NCBI GenBank assembly: GCA_029721435.1
Contig: CM056583.1
Span: forward strand, 69,682,120-69,746,119
DNA length: 64,000 nucleotides
Origin: Gymnothorax reevesii
Taxonomy: Eukaryota; Chordata; Actinopteri; Anguilliformes; Muraenidae
Direction: 5' to 3'
A model generated the notes under the pieces. That model was not told where the DNA came from. It did no database searches and saw only the letters and a program-made list of their open reading frames with translations. Position 1 is the first letter of the stretch; each line of letters starts with the position of its first letter. The translations under genes were made by a program, and so were the position numbers. Below, piece by piece: positions 33,530 to 44,195 of this stretch.

Positions 33530-36500
33530 CTGAGGAGTAGGAGAAGGAAAAGCCCAGTCATCACTCTAAAGGCGGAACACATCCCGTATCACCCGCTAAA
33601 GCTCAGCTCACTACTACACAAATGCTGGTTTATAGGTTCCATCAGACCAACTGGGGCCGACGAACACAAATAACTCAGATTCTGGGGGTCAGAATCAACA
33701 GGCCACAGGCCTGGAGAATAAAGCCCAGGCTTAGAGCAGCAGCATGCTGGGAAACGAGAATTAACTGCAATGGTCACTCCAGCAGTGGCATTCTGTCCAT
33801 TTTTATGGACGGAATTCAATTCCGAGCACAGAAAATGCGCAGTCATTCTGACATGGATACCCACGAGTTTCGTGTCCTGTGTGCAGACTGCAGGTCGAAA
33901 TAAATGTCTGGACCATCTTAAAATGTCTTGTGGAAAACCTGGTCCAAGCATTGTAGCTCAAGTAACAGCCAATTCGCCATTCTGTCTTACTGAACAGCTG
34001 CCATTCCCCTTAAGAATAATTTATGCCAAAGTAAAACTGACCCTGAGAATTTGGACCGACCATTTTGGTTCAGTCGCCAGATGATGCAACACTGCCCCAG
34101 CTGAATTTACAGCAAGCAAACAAACCAATTTTTGAAATCTATAACGGCTACAAGCTCCTATCCAACGAGCGTCAATGGATGTGGTCAGCGGCTTAATCAC
34201 CCTCAAAAACAAACATCCATCTGAGCCCAGTTTGGATGCTTTAGACCTTAGCTTTGAAACAAGATCTCTCATTCTAGCAGGATGAGGAAGGGGCAGCTCC
34301 CTTAAGACAGGTGAGAGAAATGGATGACAGGGCACCTGGGTAACTGTCATGATTGGAGGGGCTAAGCGAAGCCTTTGAGCATGACTCCCATTTTCAGTCG
34401 ACACCTGGGTTATGGTCAATTCCAAAAGGATATGGAATTGATAATTCAATTCAAATTCAATTCCGGAATTGGAATGGATGAATCAGATGTGGAACTGGAA
34501 TTAAAATTTATCATTTGGAATTGAAGCAGATTTGGAATTGATAAAATGGAATTGAACCAAACCCTGGTCAACAAAGCGGAACCAGTGCCACCAGTTCCCA
34601 TTACTTGGCCACAAGTACCCATGTCGAACAATAAAGTCAAGGCATTTCAAACAAAGGCAGCGTTCTTGCAGGAGAAAACGATGGAAAACCTGTTTTCACT
34701 CCACTTTAGTCCATGATATAGAGTGCAAAATACACAAAAACAGTTCAGTAATACTCAGCATTTTAAAACACTGCATTTTAATGAAATGCGTATACCCACA
34801 TACAGCATGTAAAAATGCAAGATGAAGTGTCATTGACCGAGCCTAGATTCACAGCCATGTTTGCCAAAGCCAAAGCCGACACAGCAACACCAAAAAACAT
34901 GGATGAACAAAAACATTATGACCACCAGCCTAATATCCTGTAGGTCCTCTTCATACCATAAAAACAGCTCCAAAACCACCAAGAAAGGGCTCGAGACATC
35001 TGACGGAGCCATGCGTTACCTGACACCAGAAAGAAAGCAACAGATCCCTGAAGTCCAGTGAGCTGCAAGGTGGAGCTGCCATGGATGGGAATAGTTGTTC
35101 CAACACATCCCACAGATGCCCAATAGGACTGAGATCAAAGAACTTTGGCGGTCAGGGCGTAATTTTTTTCCCCCTTCGTGAACCTTTCAGGAAAATTATA
35201 TTGCAATCTAGGCAGATTTGTCATCACATCACAATACCACTGAGCCTTGTCAACTGAGTATAGCCAGCAATCCTTGCCATTTCAGAGATGCTCCAATGCA
35301 GTCACCTCAGCATAATCATTCAGCCCCCGTCAGGCTCACTTTGGTCTTCCCGCTTGCCATTTCTCCCACATCAATCATGTCGGCCATGTGAGCCAACTGT
35401 TCCCTACCTGTCTAATACATGCATTCCAAATCTTTACAGGCATCATCGTTTGTCACACGACATTTATCACTACACTAGTTTTTCACTATATCTGCAAGTG
35501 GTCATAATGTTTGGGCTCATAGGCGTATACCACAGCTGCAACGCAAAGGTTAGAAGACCAAGGCAGGAATCAGGTGATCAGCACTCTACAGTCAATGTGC
35601 GAGACAATGCTAAAAGCTAATATTTGACTTTCAGCTCTCCAGTTGGGCTACAAGAGAAACTTGGTCATGTCTGGATTAGCATATTTTTTTCTTGAGAGAT
35701 TTGAATTACGCAGTGTCACTCTAGATGGTCTCCACAGCACCAAGAGAAACATATAGCCTGCCTGCTAGCAACTGTCGATGCCAAAGGGCAATAGTTGATT
35801 TGAGAACCACAGCAAAAGATACAGGTAAGATTCCCTACAGGTAAGTATTTGCCCACAACACTCTACACATACTTCACTAAACTCTTGTCATTACCACAAA
35901 CCCTACAATATCATTGGCTAGACTCATTCATACTAGAAAACAATGAATGAAACATCATGTTACAATATGCTACCCAAGTATGACATGAATCTGTGCATAA
36001 TCAAATGCAGAAGTGTGAGATTTTTGCAATTTCATGGTTACCATCCAAACACGACAGAGACTTTGCTCAGAATCATCAAAGATGATGTAATAGTTTAAGA
36101 AGCGGTCTAAATTTTGCCTCTACAATGGGGAAACCATTTACTTTTACTTTGGAGAAAATGAGGTTCTGCTTTAGGGTTTTCCATCACATTAACAGCAAGT
36201 AGAAGGGGCTAATATCGAGTTTTCAGAATAAATAGGCATAAAGACAGAATCCATTCCGAGCAACATCAAGATGATCTGCGGTAGATGCACAGTTGGACCA
36301 GCAGCTGCAACAGAGTGCTATCTGGAGCACCGCTGCAGCGTCAACATTGTTCTACACTGAGCATCTGTGCAGAGTCGCTGTGACGGAAGGCATCTGATCT
36401 ACGTGGTCAGATAATGCCCAGGACCGAGAATGCAGAACGACTCCGCAGACTTGCACAATAAGTGCCAATAAATCAACTAACAACTAACGCTGTACTGCGA

Positions 36501-38890
36501 CAGAGGTCAAGATACTTGCTTATGTTGCCTTTCTGCTTCAACTTGTAACCGATGAATCAAGTAAACCTTCAACAACAATATGAGGTAACCAAGGGCTTTT
36601 ATACTTCCCGTGCCTTCAACCTGAATAATTTCACATTCATCACGGGGGTTTCGATAAAACCATACGTAATGAAAGAATAAAATACCCTGAAATCAACCAG
36701 GTTTACGAGCAAGCCAATGGGGCAGATTTTATAGCGTGAGGGCAACGTCAACCTAAACAATGATCAGAAATCACATGAAAGCCCAGAGCTACTCCAGGTC
36801 TCAAGGAGCAGTCAACAATCAACAAAAAAAAAAAAAGTGGCACAAAGCAAGAGTGAGAGGAGCATGCTGGGAGATGCAGTTTAGCCTTGTGCTGGGAGAG
36901 ATGCAGACAGAGGAGACCCCAGGAAATAAAACTAGCAAAACACAACCTGCGAGGGAAGAGAGAACAGGCAGCAAGTAAAGTGGAAGGAACCAGGGGGACC
37001 TTGAGAGAGAGGAGAGCAAGAGTCGGCCGGGCTGTAGACCACAATCTTTGTGTTTACTCTCGCCGGCCGCTGGGGCAGAGGCGCAGGGATTTTACTGCTC
37101 TTGCCAGATGCAAGCGAGTCGTCCACTTTGGAAAAGGAATAGAAACACACACACGGACACACGTAACACACAGACCGGCGTACACACGTGTACATACAGA
37201 AAGAATAAAGAGATATTAGTGCAAAGACTGCAATGCACAGTCAGAGTCTAGGCAAATCTGCATGCCTGACCATATCACACAACTTGCCAGATACTGGTTA
37301 ATCATTGTGAACTTCACATATTACAGCAAAAGGGAAAATTTGTTCTTAAATTCTTTTCTATTCCAGCTGAGGTACAGCTTAGGAAACAAACATTGTGGAA
37401 TGGAATAAACAGGGATTCTTACTCTCCTGTTTGAGAAACCAGGAGCAGAATAAACAGGGATGTCCTGGAGTGCGTTTCCCAAATGTGATGTCTTACTGTC
37501 CTGGAGTGCGTTTCCCAAAACTGTAGTTGCTAACTAAGTTAGCAACTTACATAGGTCACACTTGAGATGAAGTGTTGCTCATAAAGGCTTTATACAGCAT
37601 GCATAATGCCTTCATAAATGTGACAATGTCTTTATAAATCATACCTAAGCAAATGTCATGCTTTGTAACGGGTGAAATAATACATCCTTATTCAGGATCT
37701 GATGCCAAATGTGATTTAACTGACAATGTCACTTAGCTAGTGGCTAAATGTCATTAAGGGTGACTGTCAGCTATGTGACATTGTCATTGTCACATCTGGC
37801 ACCGCATGCTGAGTAAGGATCAATTATTTCACCTTTTACAAAGCATGACATTTGCTTCTGCATGATTTATGAAGACATTATGTCTCATTTATGAAGGAAT
37901 TATACATGCTGTATAAAGCCTTTATGAGCAACACTTCATCTAAAGTGCGACCCTTACATAGTTCGTCCATTCAGTCAATGAGTCCAACTATGCAAGTCAG
38001 CATCTGTGATTTTGGGAAACGCACCCCAGTTAGAGAAACCAGGAAGAGAATAAACAGGGATTCTTACTATCCTGTTTGAGAAATCCAACAGGTGCATTTA
38101 CGAGTAGCACAAGTGAGGGAGATGATGCAGATGAAGGCAAACTCAGAAGTCACACCCAGACAGTAGATCTTATGTGAAGAGCAGACATAAGCGAAGCAAA
38201 GATCTTGTAAAGACTCAGCATGGCAAAAAGGACTACAGCCCTGGTCCTCAAATCACACCCTACGAGGTCCGAGGACTGCTGGTTTTCCACCCTCCCATTA
38301 TCTGGGAGTCAGCTGTTAACACTGTCTGGCCAATCAGAGGCACTAACAGGTCATTTACTAGCCTGGGATAACAGAAAACCTGGGCTGGATTTGGATTCGA
38401 GGTCCAGATTTGAGGATCAATGGACTACAGGCTCATCAGGATATCGGGGGTTGCACAGAATCGGTACAGGCAATGGAAGCCATGTGAACACGTACCAGTC
38501 AATGGGGGTCCTGGGCTTAGGCAATTGGGACTATATTCATACTCACGGGCAATGGGGGCTATATAAACTTCGCACAGGCACTAAGCATACTGGACTTGAG
38601 TAATGAGGGCTATATTCATACTCAGCAGCGGCACTAGGGGCTATACGTGCACTGCACAAGCACTAAGGGCTATATATATACTTGACACAGGCAATGGCAG
38701 CAATACATACTTCGCACAGGAAATGGTGGTGCAGCGCAGATGCATTTTCCAACAAAAGCTTCTCACAAAAGAAAGTAATTATTTCAGTACGGACTTGCAA
38801 ATGTGATGGCTACTTTGCAATACAGGTTAGCAAAATGAAAGAGGCCAAATTAAAAAATGGTGTAAAATGAAAAATGATGCAAGTCCAGTA

Positions 38891-38939
<49 letters not shown>

Positions 38940-40997
38940 ATACATACATATACTGTATTGTATGCACACCATTAAAAGGTGCAGTGAATCTGAAGAAAAA
39001 GAAAGGCATTAACGCATAGAAAAATGTATGCTTCCATATGAACTGGCTCAAATACATCTGCTCATGGTTTGAAGATATTAGCATCTTTACAAAGATGTTT
39101 CTAACAAATTTATAAAGAAGCATGGGTCATATGGCAAGAACACCAACATTTTGAAACCAAGTGACCACAATAGAGACACACTCCCTCTACAGCAGTGGTT
39201 CTCAAACTCGGTCCTGGCGCCCCACAGTGTGTGCTGGTTTTTGTTCAAACCACAATTGCAATCTTGGGATTTTAACAAGCTGTTGATTGGTCTTAATCAG
39301 GTGCATTAATGCTACGACCCACATTGAGATATATTGTAAATATCAGCAAAGGGAAACAATTAATTAAACATTTAATCAACATAAATCATCACAAACTTCC
39401 TCTTGACACATGGAGGTAAAACCCAACTATTTACTTGGCAAACAATGGAGTAACACCTGTTGTGTTTTCTGTTGATTTTATTTGGTTCAGGCAGGTTATT
39501 TGGGAAAAACTCAACACCCCTCTTTTCAGAAACCTAATTTGGAGCTTAATGATTTTCTGAGTCCAATTTGATCGTCTAAAAATGTTTTCACATGAAAATC
39601 CTAACAATAATAAAAATTAAGCACAATATGTTCAAGGGTTTTTATTCTTCATGGCAGAATGGATATGTCCATCCAAATGTGACTTAAGATGGTAAAGAAC
39701 TACTTTAAACATGGAATGCAGCTAATTAAGAGAAAGTAACAGCTTTTTAAAATTCTAGAATTGCAATTATGGTTGGAACAAAAATCAGCATACACAATGG
39801 GGCACTAGGACCCAGTTTGAGAACCACAGCTGTAGAAGAAACCCTGCAATTTTGATGGCATCCTCAGAGCAAACCATGATTGCCTTGTTTACCATTCTTT
39901 GCTTGAGATCCATATTAACAATGCTGATGCCATGATCAACAAACAAAGTGACCAAATCATGTAGGCTAGCCAATCAGCCTAGGTAACTTTAACTCAGTTT
40001 TTACTTCAAGAATTATCAGTCATTTCACCATCCTGCACAGATCAGAACTTCTCACACAATGGATGCAGGCAAGCTAACTTGCCCCCAAATTGCATTCAAC
40101 ATGTTTTTCTGGAATTACTCTTCAGCTACTTCTTGGTTCCAGCTGGACACTTAACACCCAACATTTCCCACAATAATGGTAATTTGTCGCGTTGTCGCGA
40201 AGAAGGCTTAAACTACCCCTGTAAGACATGAGCCGTTTCGGCTGTTGTGCTACACCTGGAAGACATTTGAAGAGAATTCCTCTGAATGCACCTGTAAATT
40301 AGACAAGCTACATCTATAAACAAAATAAACGTCAATCTCATGAAATAGGCTCTTCGTGTCAAAAATGAGCCAACTAACCCCAGTTGAGAACTTTTTGTAA
40401 GACCTTCACTGGACCCCAGAAAATTTCCCATACACAAGTGATTGTGTGAATGTCTTGAATGTTAGCTTATAATATATGCCACTAAGTTTCCCCAATGTCA
40501 AGAAGAGTGCAACCCCCAGGGTCTGACCTCGAGGCTCGGAGGGGGCTGTGGATGTCTGCAATGCTGCAGAGATGTCCGCAGAAGAGTCCGAAATCCTCTG
40601 ACCGGCACACATCGCCTTCAGTGTTTGGAAGACTGCCAGCGGGGCCACATTCATCTTAAGCAGATCTACAATAATCCTGCAGTCAGAGAAACATTCAGTC
40701 ACAATCTCACATCCACTTAATAAAAGCAACAGAAGGGAAGCGAGCTGCAAAGTTTTAAAGACCAATTTTGGTTGAATGGCTCATGTACATGCGCTGGCCT
40801 GACCAGACTCACTTGAAGACCTCTTGATCCATGACAATTCCAGCAGCCTGTGTCAGCTCAAACAGCTCACTCTCCTCTGTGTTCAAAATCTTCTTCTTCT
40901 TTATGGCATACTTCTGAACATTTCCACTGATGGTGGCACTCAGGGCAGGGGACTCTGGCGCCGTTGGAAGCGTTGTGGTCGAAAGGGGGTGAGCCAT
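33378..40997 (-). CDS. mzt2: MZT2 / MOZART2, mitotic-spindle organizing protein 2
   Basis: Three coding exons on the minus strand join in one frame to a protein of about 161 residues, close to the mammalian length (~158). Residues ~35-115 carry the family signature: KKKKILNTEESELFELTQAA, MDQEVFKIIVDLLKMNVAPL and AVFQTLKAMCAGQRI. The C-terminus has GSSQRVPRQPSATR, a short block also conserved in mammalian MOZART2, then a Ser-rich tail. In mammals MOZART2 is a small subunit of the gamma-tubulin ring complex and sits at centrosomes and spindle poles. The start at 40997 is the first ATG after a splice acceptor and fits the family start. Exon joins: AA/G (40813/40676) and CGA-G/TG (40529/33529). 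The 7-kb second intron is filled with transposons. Recognition is strong; the duplicate suffix (a or b) cannot be told. Confidence 0.95.
34440..34565. repeat. GAATTG-rich simple sequence
   Basis: Recurrent GGAATTG, AATTCAA and GGAACTGGAATT words form a degenerate array within mzt2 intron 2. Confidence 0.7.
34905..35536. mobile_element. Internally deleted Tc1-like element
   Basis: The left end has AACATTATGACCACCAGCCT and GTAGGTCCTC; the right end has GTGGTCATAATGTTTGGGCT. These are the termini of a common teleost Tc1 family whose repeat carries CATTATGACCACC. Fragments of the reverse coding region remain (ATCCCACAGATGCCCAATAG). Most of the transposase is deleted. It lies in mzt2 intron 2. 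Confidence 0.8.
35537..37400. other. mzt2 intron 2 sequence
   Basis: No additional exon or repeat could be supported. A short interrupted CA tract is at about 37145-37195. Confidence 0.45.
37402..38090. mobile_element. Nested foldback element
   Basis: The outermost direct copies AATAAACAGGGATTCTTACT are at about 37407 and 38050. Inside are inverted ends GGAGTGCGTTTCCCAAAACT (about 37503) and TTTTGGGAAACGCACCCC (about 38011). Further inside, long arms pair: GATGAAGTGTTGCTCATAAA (about 37567) with TTTATGAGCAACACTTCATC (about 37920), and GCAAATGTCATGCTTTG with AAAGCATGACATTTGC. The whole would fold into one long hairpin. No coding capacity. Confidence 0.75.
38450..38730. repeat. Degenerate minisatellite
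   Basis: About seven units of 30-40 bp built on GGCACTAAGGGCTATATA and CATACTTCGCACAGG, with variants such as GGCAATGGGGGCTATATAAA. It lies within mzt2 intron 2. Confidence 0.7.
38893..38938. repeat. GT microsatellite
   Basis: An uninterrupted run of about 23 GT units. Confidence 0.95.
39193..39829. mobile_element. Non-autonomous hAT element (~637 bp)
   Basis: Ends CAGTGGTTCTCAAACTCGGT and CCCAGTTTGAGAACCACAG are inverted, and the match continues inward (GCTGGTTTTTGTTCAAACC with GGTTGGAACAAAAATCAGC). Flanks CTCTACAG and CTGTAGAA are a poor 8-bp match, so the duplication has decayed. It lies in mzt2 intron 2. Confidence 0.75.
40529..40676 (-). CDS. mzt2: mzt2 coding exon 2
   Basis: The acceptor CTGCAG/G completes Lys62. 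The exon reads IIVDLLKMNVAPLAVFQTLK and AMCAGQRISDSSADIS and ends PSEPR plus one base at donor CGAG/GTCAGA. Exon length is uncertain by one base from my counting. Confidence 0.92.
40813..40997 (-). CDS. mzt2: mzt2 coding exon 1
   Basis: Encodes residues 1-61 and two bases of codon 62. It starts MAHPLSTTTLPTAPESP and ends GIVMDQEVFK across the donor AA/GTGAGT. The exon itself begins at 41013 after CCCTGCAG, with 16 bases of 5' UTR ahead of the ATG. Confidence 0.93.
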
Positions 40998-41443
40998 ACC
41001 TAGAAGGGGACTTCTGCAGGGTGGAAATAGTAATGCAAAATGTTAAACACAATGGGCCTCATTCATGAAACGTGAGAAGAACGAATTAGTGCGTAAATAG
41101 TTCGCATACAGAAATGCACGTGCATCTCGGCATTCATGAATATTTTAGTAGCTCTGATCTTTTCGTAGCTACTAACAAAATCTACACATGCTGCTGACCA
41201 CGCGTGGTGCTTGTGTAAATTTAAGAATGCACATAATGCTTGTCGCTTTTGGAAATTACAATTTTAATTCATATTGCGCTGTTATGTACACAATACGCAG
41301 ATGCCTGTGAAACGCGTGATATAGCCTAAACATGACAAACGATAAAAAATTTAGCCAAACACATTTAGTTAAATTAGTTGGCAATTTGCAGGTTTAAGAT
41401 CCAGATTAGGTTCATGATTGTGAATTATGTGAATTGACTCAGA

Positions 41444-41938
41444 TTACACGTTCTTTCTACATGTTGAATGATGATAAAAAAAAATTTTAAAAAAAAGTGG
41501 AGGCATGTCCCTGTCTCCGTCAGGTATAATTTCTGACAGAGAGGTCTCCCCAATTATGCCAGCGATGCGTTCGTCTGCAGTTGATAGGTCGTCCCATGAA
41601 TAACAAAAGACCGCAAGTGACATTCCTGATGAAACCAGTTTTTCTGCACGTGGTGCAGAACAACAGGTTTCATCAGGAATGTCACTTGCAACCTTATGCC
41701 GTTCAAGGGAGGAGTTGTGACTATGAGCCTCCTCCTCCTGTGGCTGATGTATTTTTTGCGCGCTTATGCGTTTCTTTGCCTTCAGTTTCATGTCAAACCA
41801 TTTGCGCTTCACATCGAACATGGTTCTTTGGACTACAGACAACATTAACACCTTCCAGGCCTTCGGTTTGCCTGTCCCCGTCACACCACTGCTAACAGAT
41901 GAAAATAGAATGTTTTTTCTTAACTCCACTTCACCCAA
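41444..41938 (-). pseudogene. Harbinger Myb/SANT-like DNA-binding protein
   Basis: The frame reads GEVELRKNILFSSVSSGVT near its start, then FDVKRKWFDMKLKAKKRISA (about residues 41-60) and ERIAGIIGETSLSEIIPDGD near the C-terminus. This order is characteristic of the Myb-like accessory protein of PIF/Harbinger transposons, related to vertebrate NAIF1. That protein binds element ends and helps bring the nuclease to the nucleus. The frame upstream of 41938 continues as NNYFEAEIKIIL, but the likely ATG of MAQRKKK (about 41990) is one base out of register. A small indel therefore separates start and body. The central VAVAxAV-type helix is poorly conserved (WKVLMLSVVQRTM). The body is open for 164 codons, so the damage may be limited to the N-terminus. 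Confidence 0.7.
41613..41689. repeat. Perfect 24-bp inverted repeat with nested hairpin
   Basis: The arms GCAAGTGACATTCCTGATGA... (41613-41636) and its exact complement (41666-41689) flank 29 bases. Those 29 bases contain a second palindrome, TTCTGCAC-GTG-GTGCAGAA. It lies inside the Harbinger ORF region. Confidence 0.9.
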
Positions 41939-42604
41939 AATTATTTTTATCTCCGCTTCGAAATAATTATTTTTTCTTTCTTTGCGCCATGACTGTCAGG
42001 TCGACTGGATACATCTACACCTCCTTATATGGTGGTCATTGGCAATTCATGGGCGGGGATTTATGCTAATTATGCTGATTTATTTAGGATTTATGCTGAC
42101 TACCGGGAACGCGCTATCACTTTACTATGGATTGGCATTCATGATTATATACACGCGTTTAGGATCAGATCCGAATTTTCCGTGGTGTTCATGAATCCGG
42201 AGTAGGTTTTTAGTAGCGTAGGCTTTTATGGGCAAATCTACACACAAATTTACTAACGTTTCATGAATGAGACCCAATGAATATTCAATCACTGTTGTCT
42301 CTTAAAAACCCCTAAAGGAATTTTTTTTTTTTTTTGCCAAATGCCATATTTTTAAAAACAAAATTTAACGAAAATGACCTAAGATACAGTACACTTACAC
42401 ATATGAATGCAAATAGCGGGATTGACAAACGCTGTCCTAAAACTTCCCACCGTAAACTTCATTAATCCGTACGGATGTGCCAACATCCATCAATTATGGA
42501 GCGCCATTCAACAACCATGCCAATAGCGGTTTTACATTGCGGCACAATAAAATAAAGAAAATGTTAATTGCTGGAAGAGAAACTGTTGGCAACGTATTAA
42601 AATA

Positions 42605-44195
42605 CAAAACCCAAAACCAGTGAAGTTGGCATGTTATGTAAATCGTAGATAAAAACAGAATACAATGATTTGCAAATCCTTTTCAACTTAAATTCAATTG
42701 AATACACTGCAAAGACAAGATTTTTAATGTTCAAACTTTTTTTTGCAAATAATCATTAACTTACAATTTAAAGGCAGCAACACACTGCAAAAAAGTTGGC
42801 ACAGGGGCCTTTTTACCACTGTGTTACATTGCCTTTCCTTTGAACAACACTCAGTTAACGTTTGGGAACTGTGGAGACCAATTTTTGAAGCTTTTCAGGT
42901 GGAACTCTTTCCCGTTCTTGCTTGATGTACAGCTTCAGTTGTTCAACAGTCTGGGGTCTCCGTTGTCGGATTTTACGCTTCATAATGCGCCACACATTTT
43001 CAATGGGAGACAGGTCTGGACTACAGGCAGGCCAGTCTAGTACCCACACTCTTTTACTACGGAGCCATGCTGTTGTAACACGTGCAGAATGTGGCTTGGC
43101 ATTGTCTTGCTGAAATAAGCAGGGGTGTCCATGAAAAAGACGTTGCTTGGATGGCAACATATGTTGCTCCAAAACCTGTATGTACCTTTCAGCATTAATG
43201 GTACCTTCACATATGTGTAAGTTGCCCATGCCTTGGGCACCAATACACCGCCATACCATCACAGATGCTGGCTTTTGAACTTTGCGCCTATAACAGTCCA
43301 GATGGTTCTTTTCCTCTTTGGTCCGGAGGACAAGACGTCCACAGTTTCCAAAAACAATTTGAAATGTGAACTCGTCAGACCACAGAACACTTTTCCACTT
43401 TGCATCAGTCCATCTTAGATGAGCTCGGGCCCAACGAAGCCGGCGGCGTTTCTGGGTGCTGTTCATAAATGGCTTTCGCTTTGCATTGTAGGGTTTTAAC
43501 TTGCACTTGCAGATGTAGTGACTAACTGTAGTTACTGACAGCGATTTTCTGAAGTGTTCCTGAGCCCATGTGGTGATGTCTTTTACACACTGATGTCGGT
43601 TTTTGATGCAGCACCGCCTGAGGGATCAAAGGTCACGGGCATTCAATGTTGGTTTTCGGCCTTGTCACTTCCGTGCAGTGATTTCTCCAGATTCTCAGAA
43701 CCTTTTGACGATATTACGGACCGTAGATGGTGAAATCCCTAAATTTCTTGCAATTGCTCGTTGAAGAATGTTGTTTTTAAACTGCTCGACAATCAGCTCA
43801 CGCATTTGTTCACTAAGTGGTGACCCTCGCCCCATCCCTGTTTGTGAATGACTCAGCATTTCAGGGAAGCTGCTTTTATACCCAGTCGTGGTACCCACCT
43901 GTTCCCAATTAGCCCGTTCACCTGTGGGATGTTCCAAATAAGTGTTTGATGAGCATTCCTCAACTCTCTCAGTCTTTTTTGCCACTTGTGCCAGCTTTTT
44001 TGAAACATGTTGCAGGCATCAAATTCCAAATGAGCTAATACTTGCAAAAAATTTCAAAGTTTACCTGTTCGAACATTAAGTAACTCGTCATTGCAGTGTA
44101 TTCAATTGAATAAAGGTTGAAAGGGATTTGCAAATCATTATATTCTGTTTTTATTTACGATTTACACGTGTCAACTTCACTGGTTTTGGGTTTTG
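42605..44195 (-). mobile_element. Nearly complete Tc1-like (DD34E) transposon
   Basis: Bounded by TA on both sides (42603-42604 and 44196-44197). The ends CAAAACCCAAAACCAGTGAA and their complement extend as imperfect inverted repeats of roughly 200 bp, including GATTTGCAAATCC and TTCAATTGAATACACTGCAA. Total 1591 bp with a full-length, unshifted transposase frame on the minus strand. It lies in mzt2 intron 1. Confidence 0.92.
42855..43835 (-). pseudogene. Tc1 transposase, three in-frame TGA stops
   Basis: One continuous frame of 326 codons from MGRGSPLSEQMRELIVEQFK (start about 43835) to VSTVPKR and a stop at 42855. The N-terminus has paired helix-turn-helix text (ISPSTVRNIVKRF). The catalytic residues are in SVLWSDEF (Asp), CLFQQDNAKPH (Asp) and SPDLSPIENVW (Glu), with 34 residues between the second Asp and the Glu. 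There is no frameshift. The only damage seen is three TGA codons (43695-43697, 43665-43667 and 43626-43628). Each sits where relatives have arginine (RFRESGE, ARKRQGR, DLRSLRR), so each is a CGA to TGA change. Confidence 0.9.

Larger units (their letters stand above)
41054..42275. mobile_element. PIF/Harbinger-like element with Myb-like ORF
   Basis: The left end GGGCCTCATTCATGAAACGT and right end ACGTTTCATGAATGAGACCC are inverted, and AAT flanks both sides (41051-41053 and 42276-42278) as a 3-bp target duplication. The 1.2-kb element carries only a Myb/SANT-like ORF (41444-41938) and no nuclease ORF, so it is non-autonomous. Its left end is 40 bp from the splice acceptor of the mzt2 start-codon exon. 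Confidence 0.8.

Noticed and set aside
33316..33582. 88-codon minus-strand frame with an apparent signal-peptide-like start
   Set aside because: It overlaps the true mzt2 terminal exon in another frame; the PRQPSATR frame is the conserved one.
36748..37219. Overlapping frames on both strands near 36.7-37.2 kb
   Set aside because: Shadow pairs in purine-rich intron sequence of mzt2 with no conserved motif.
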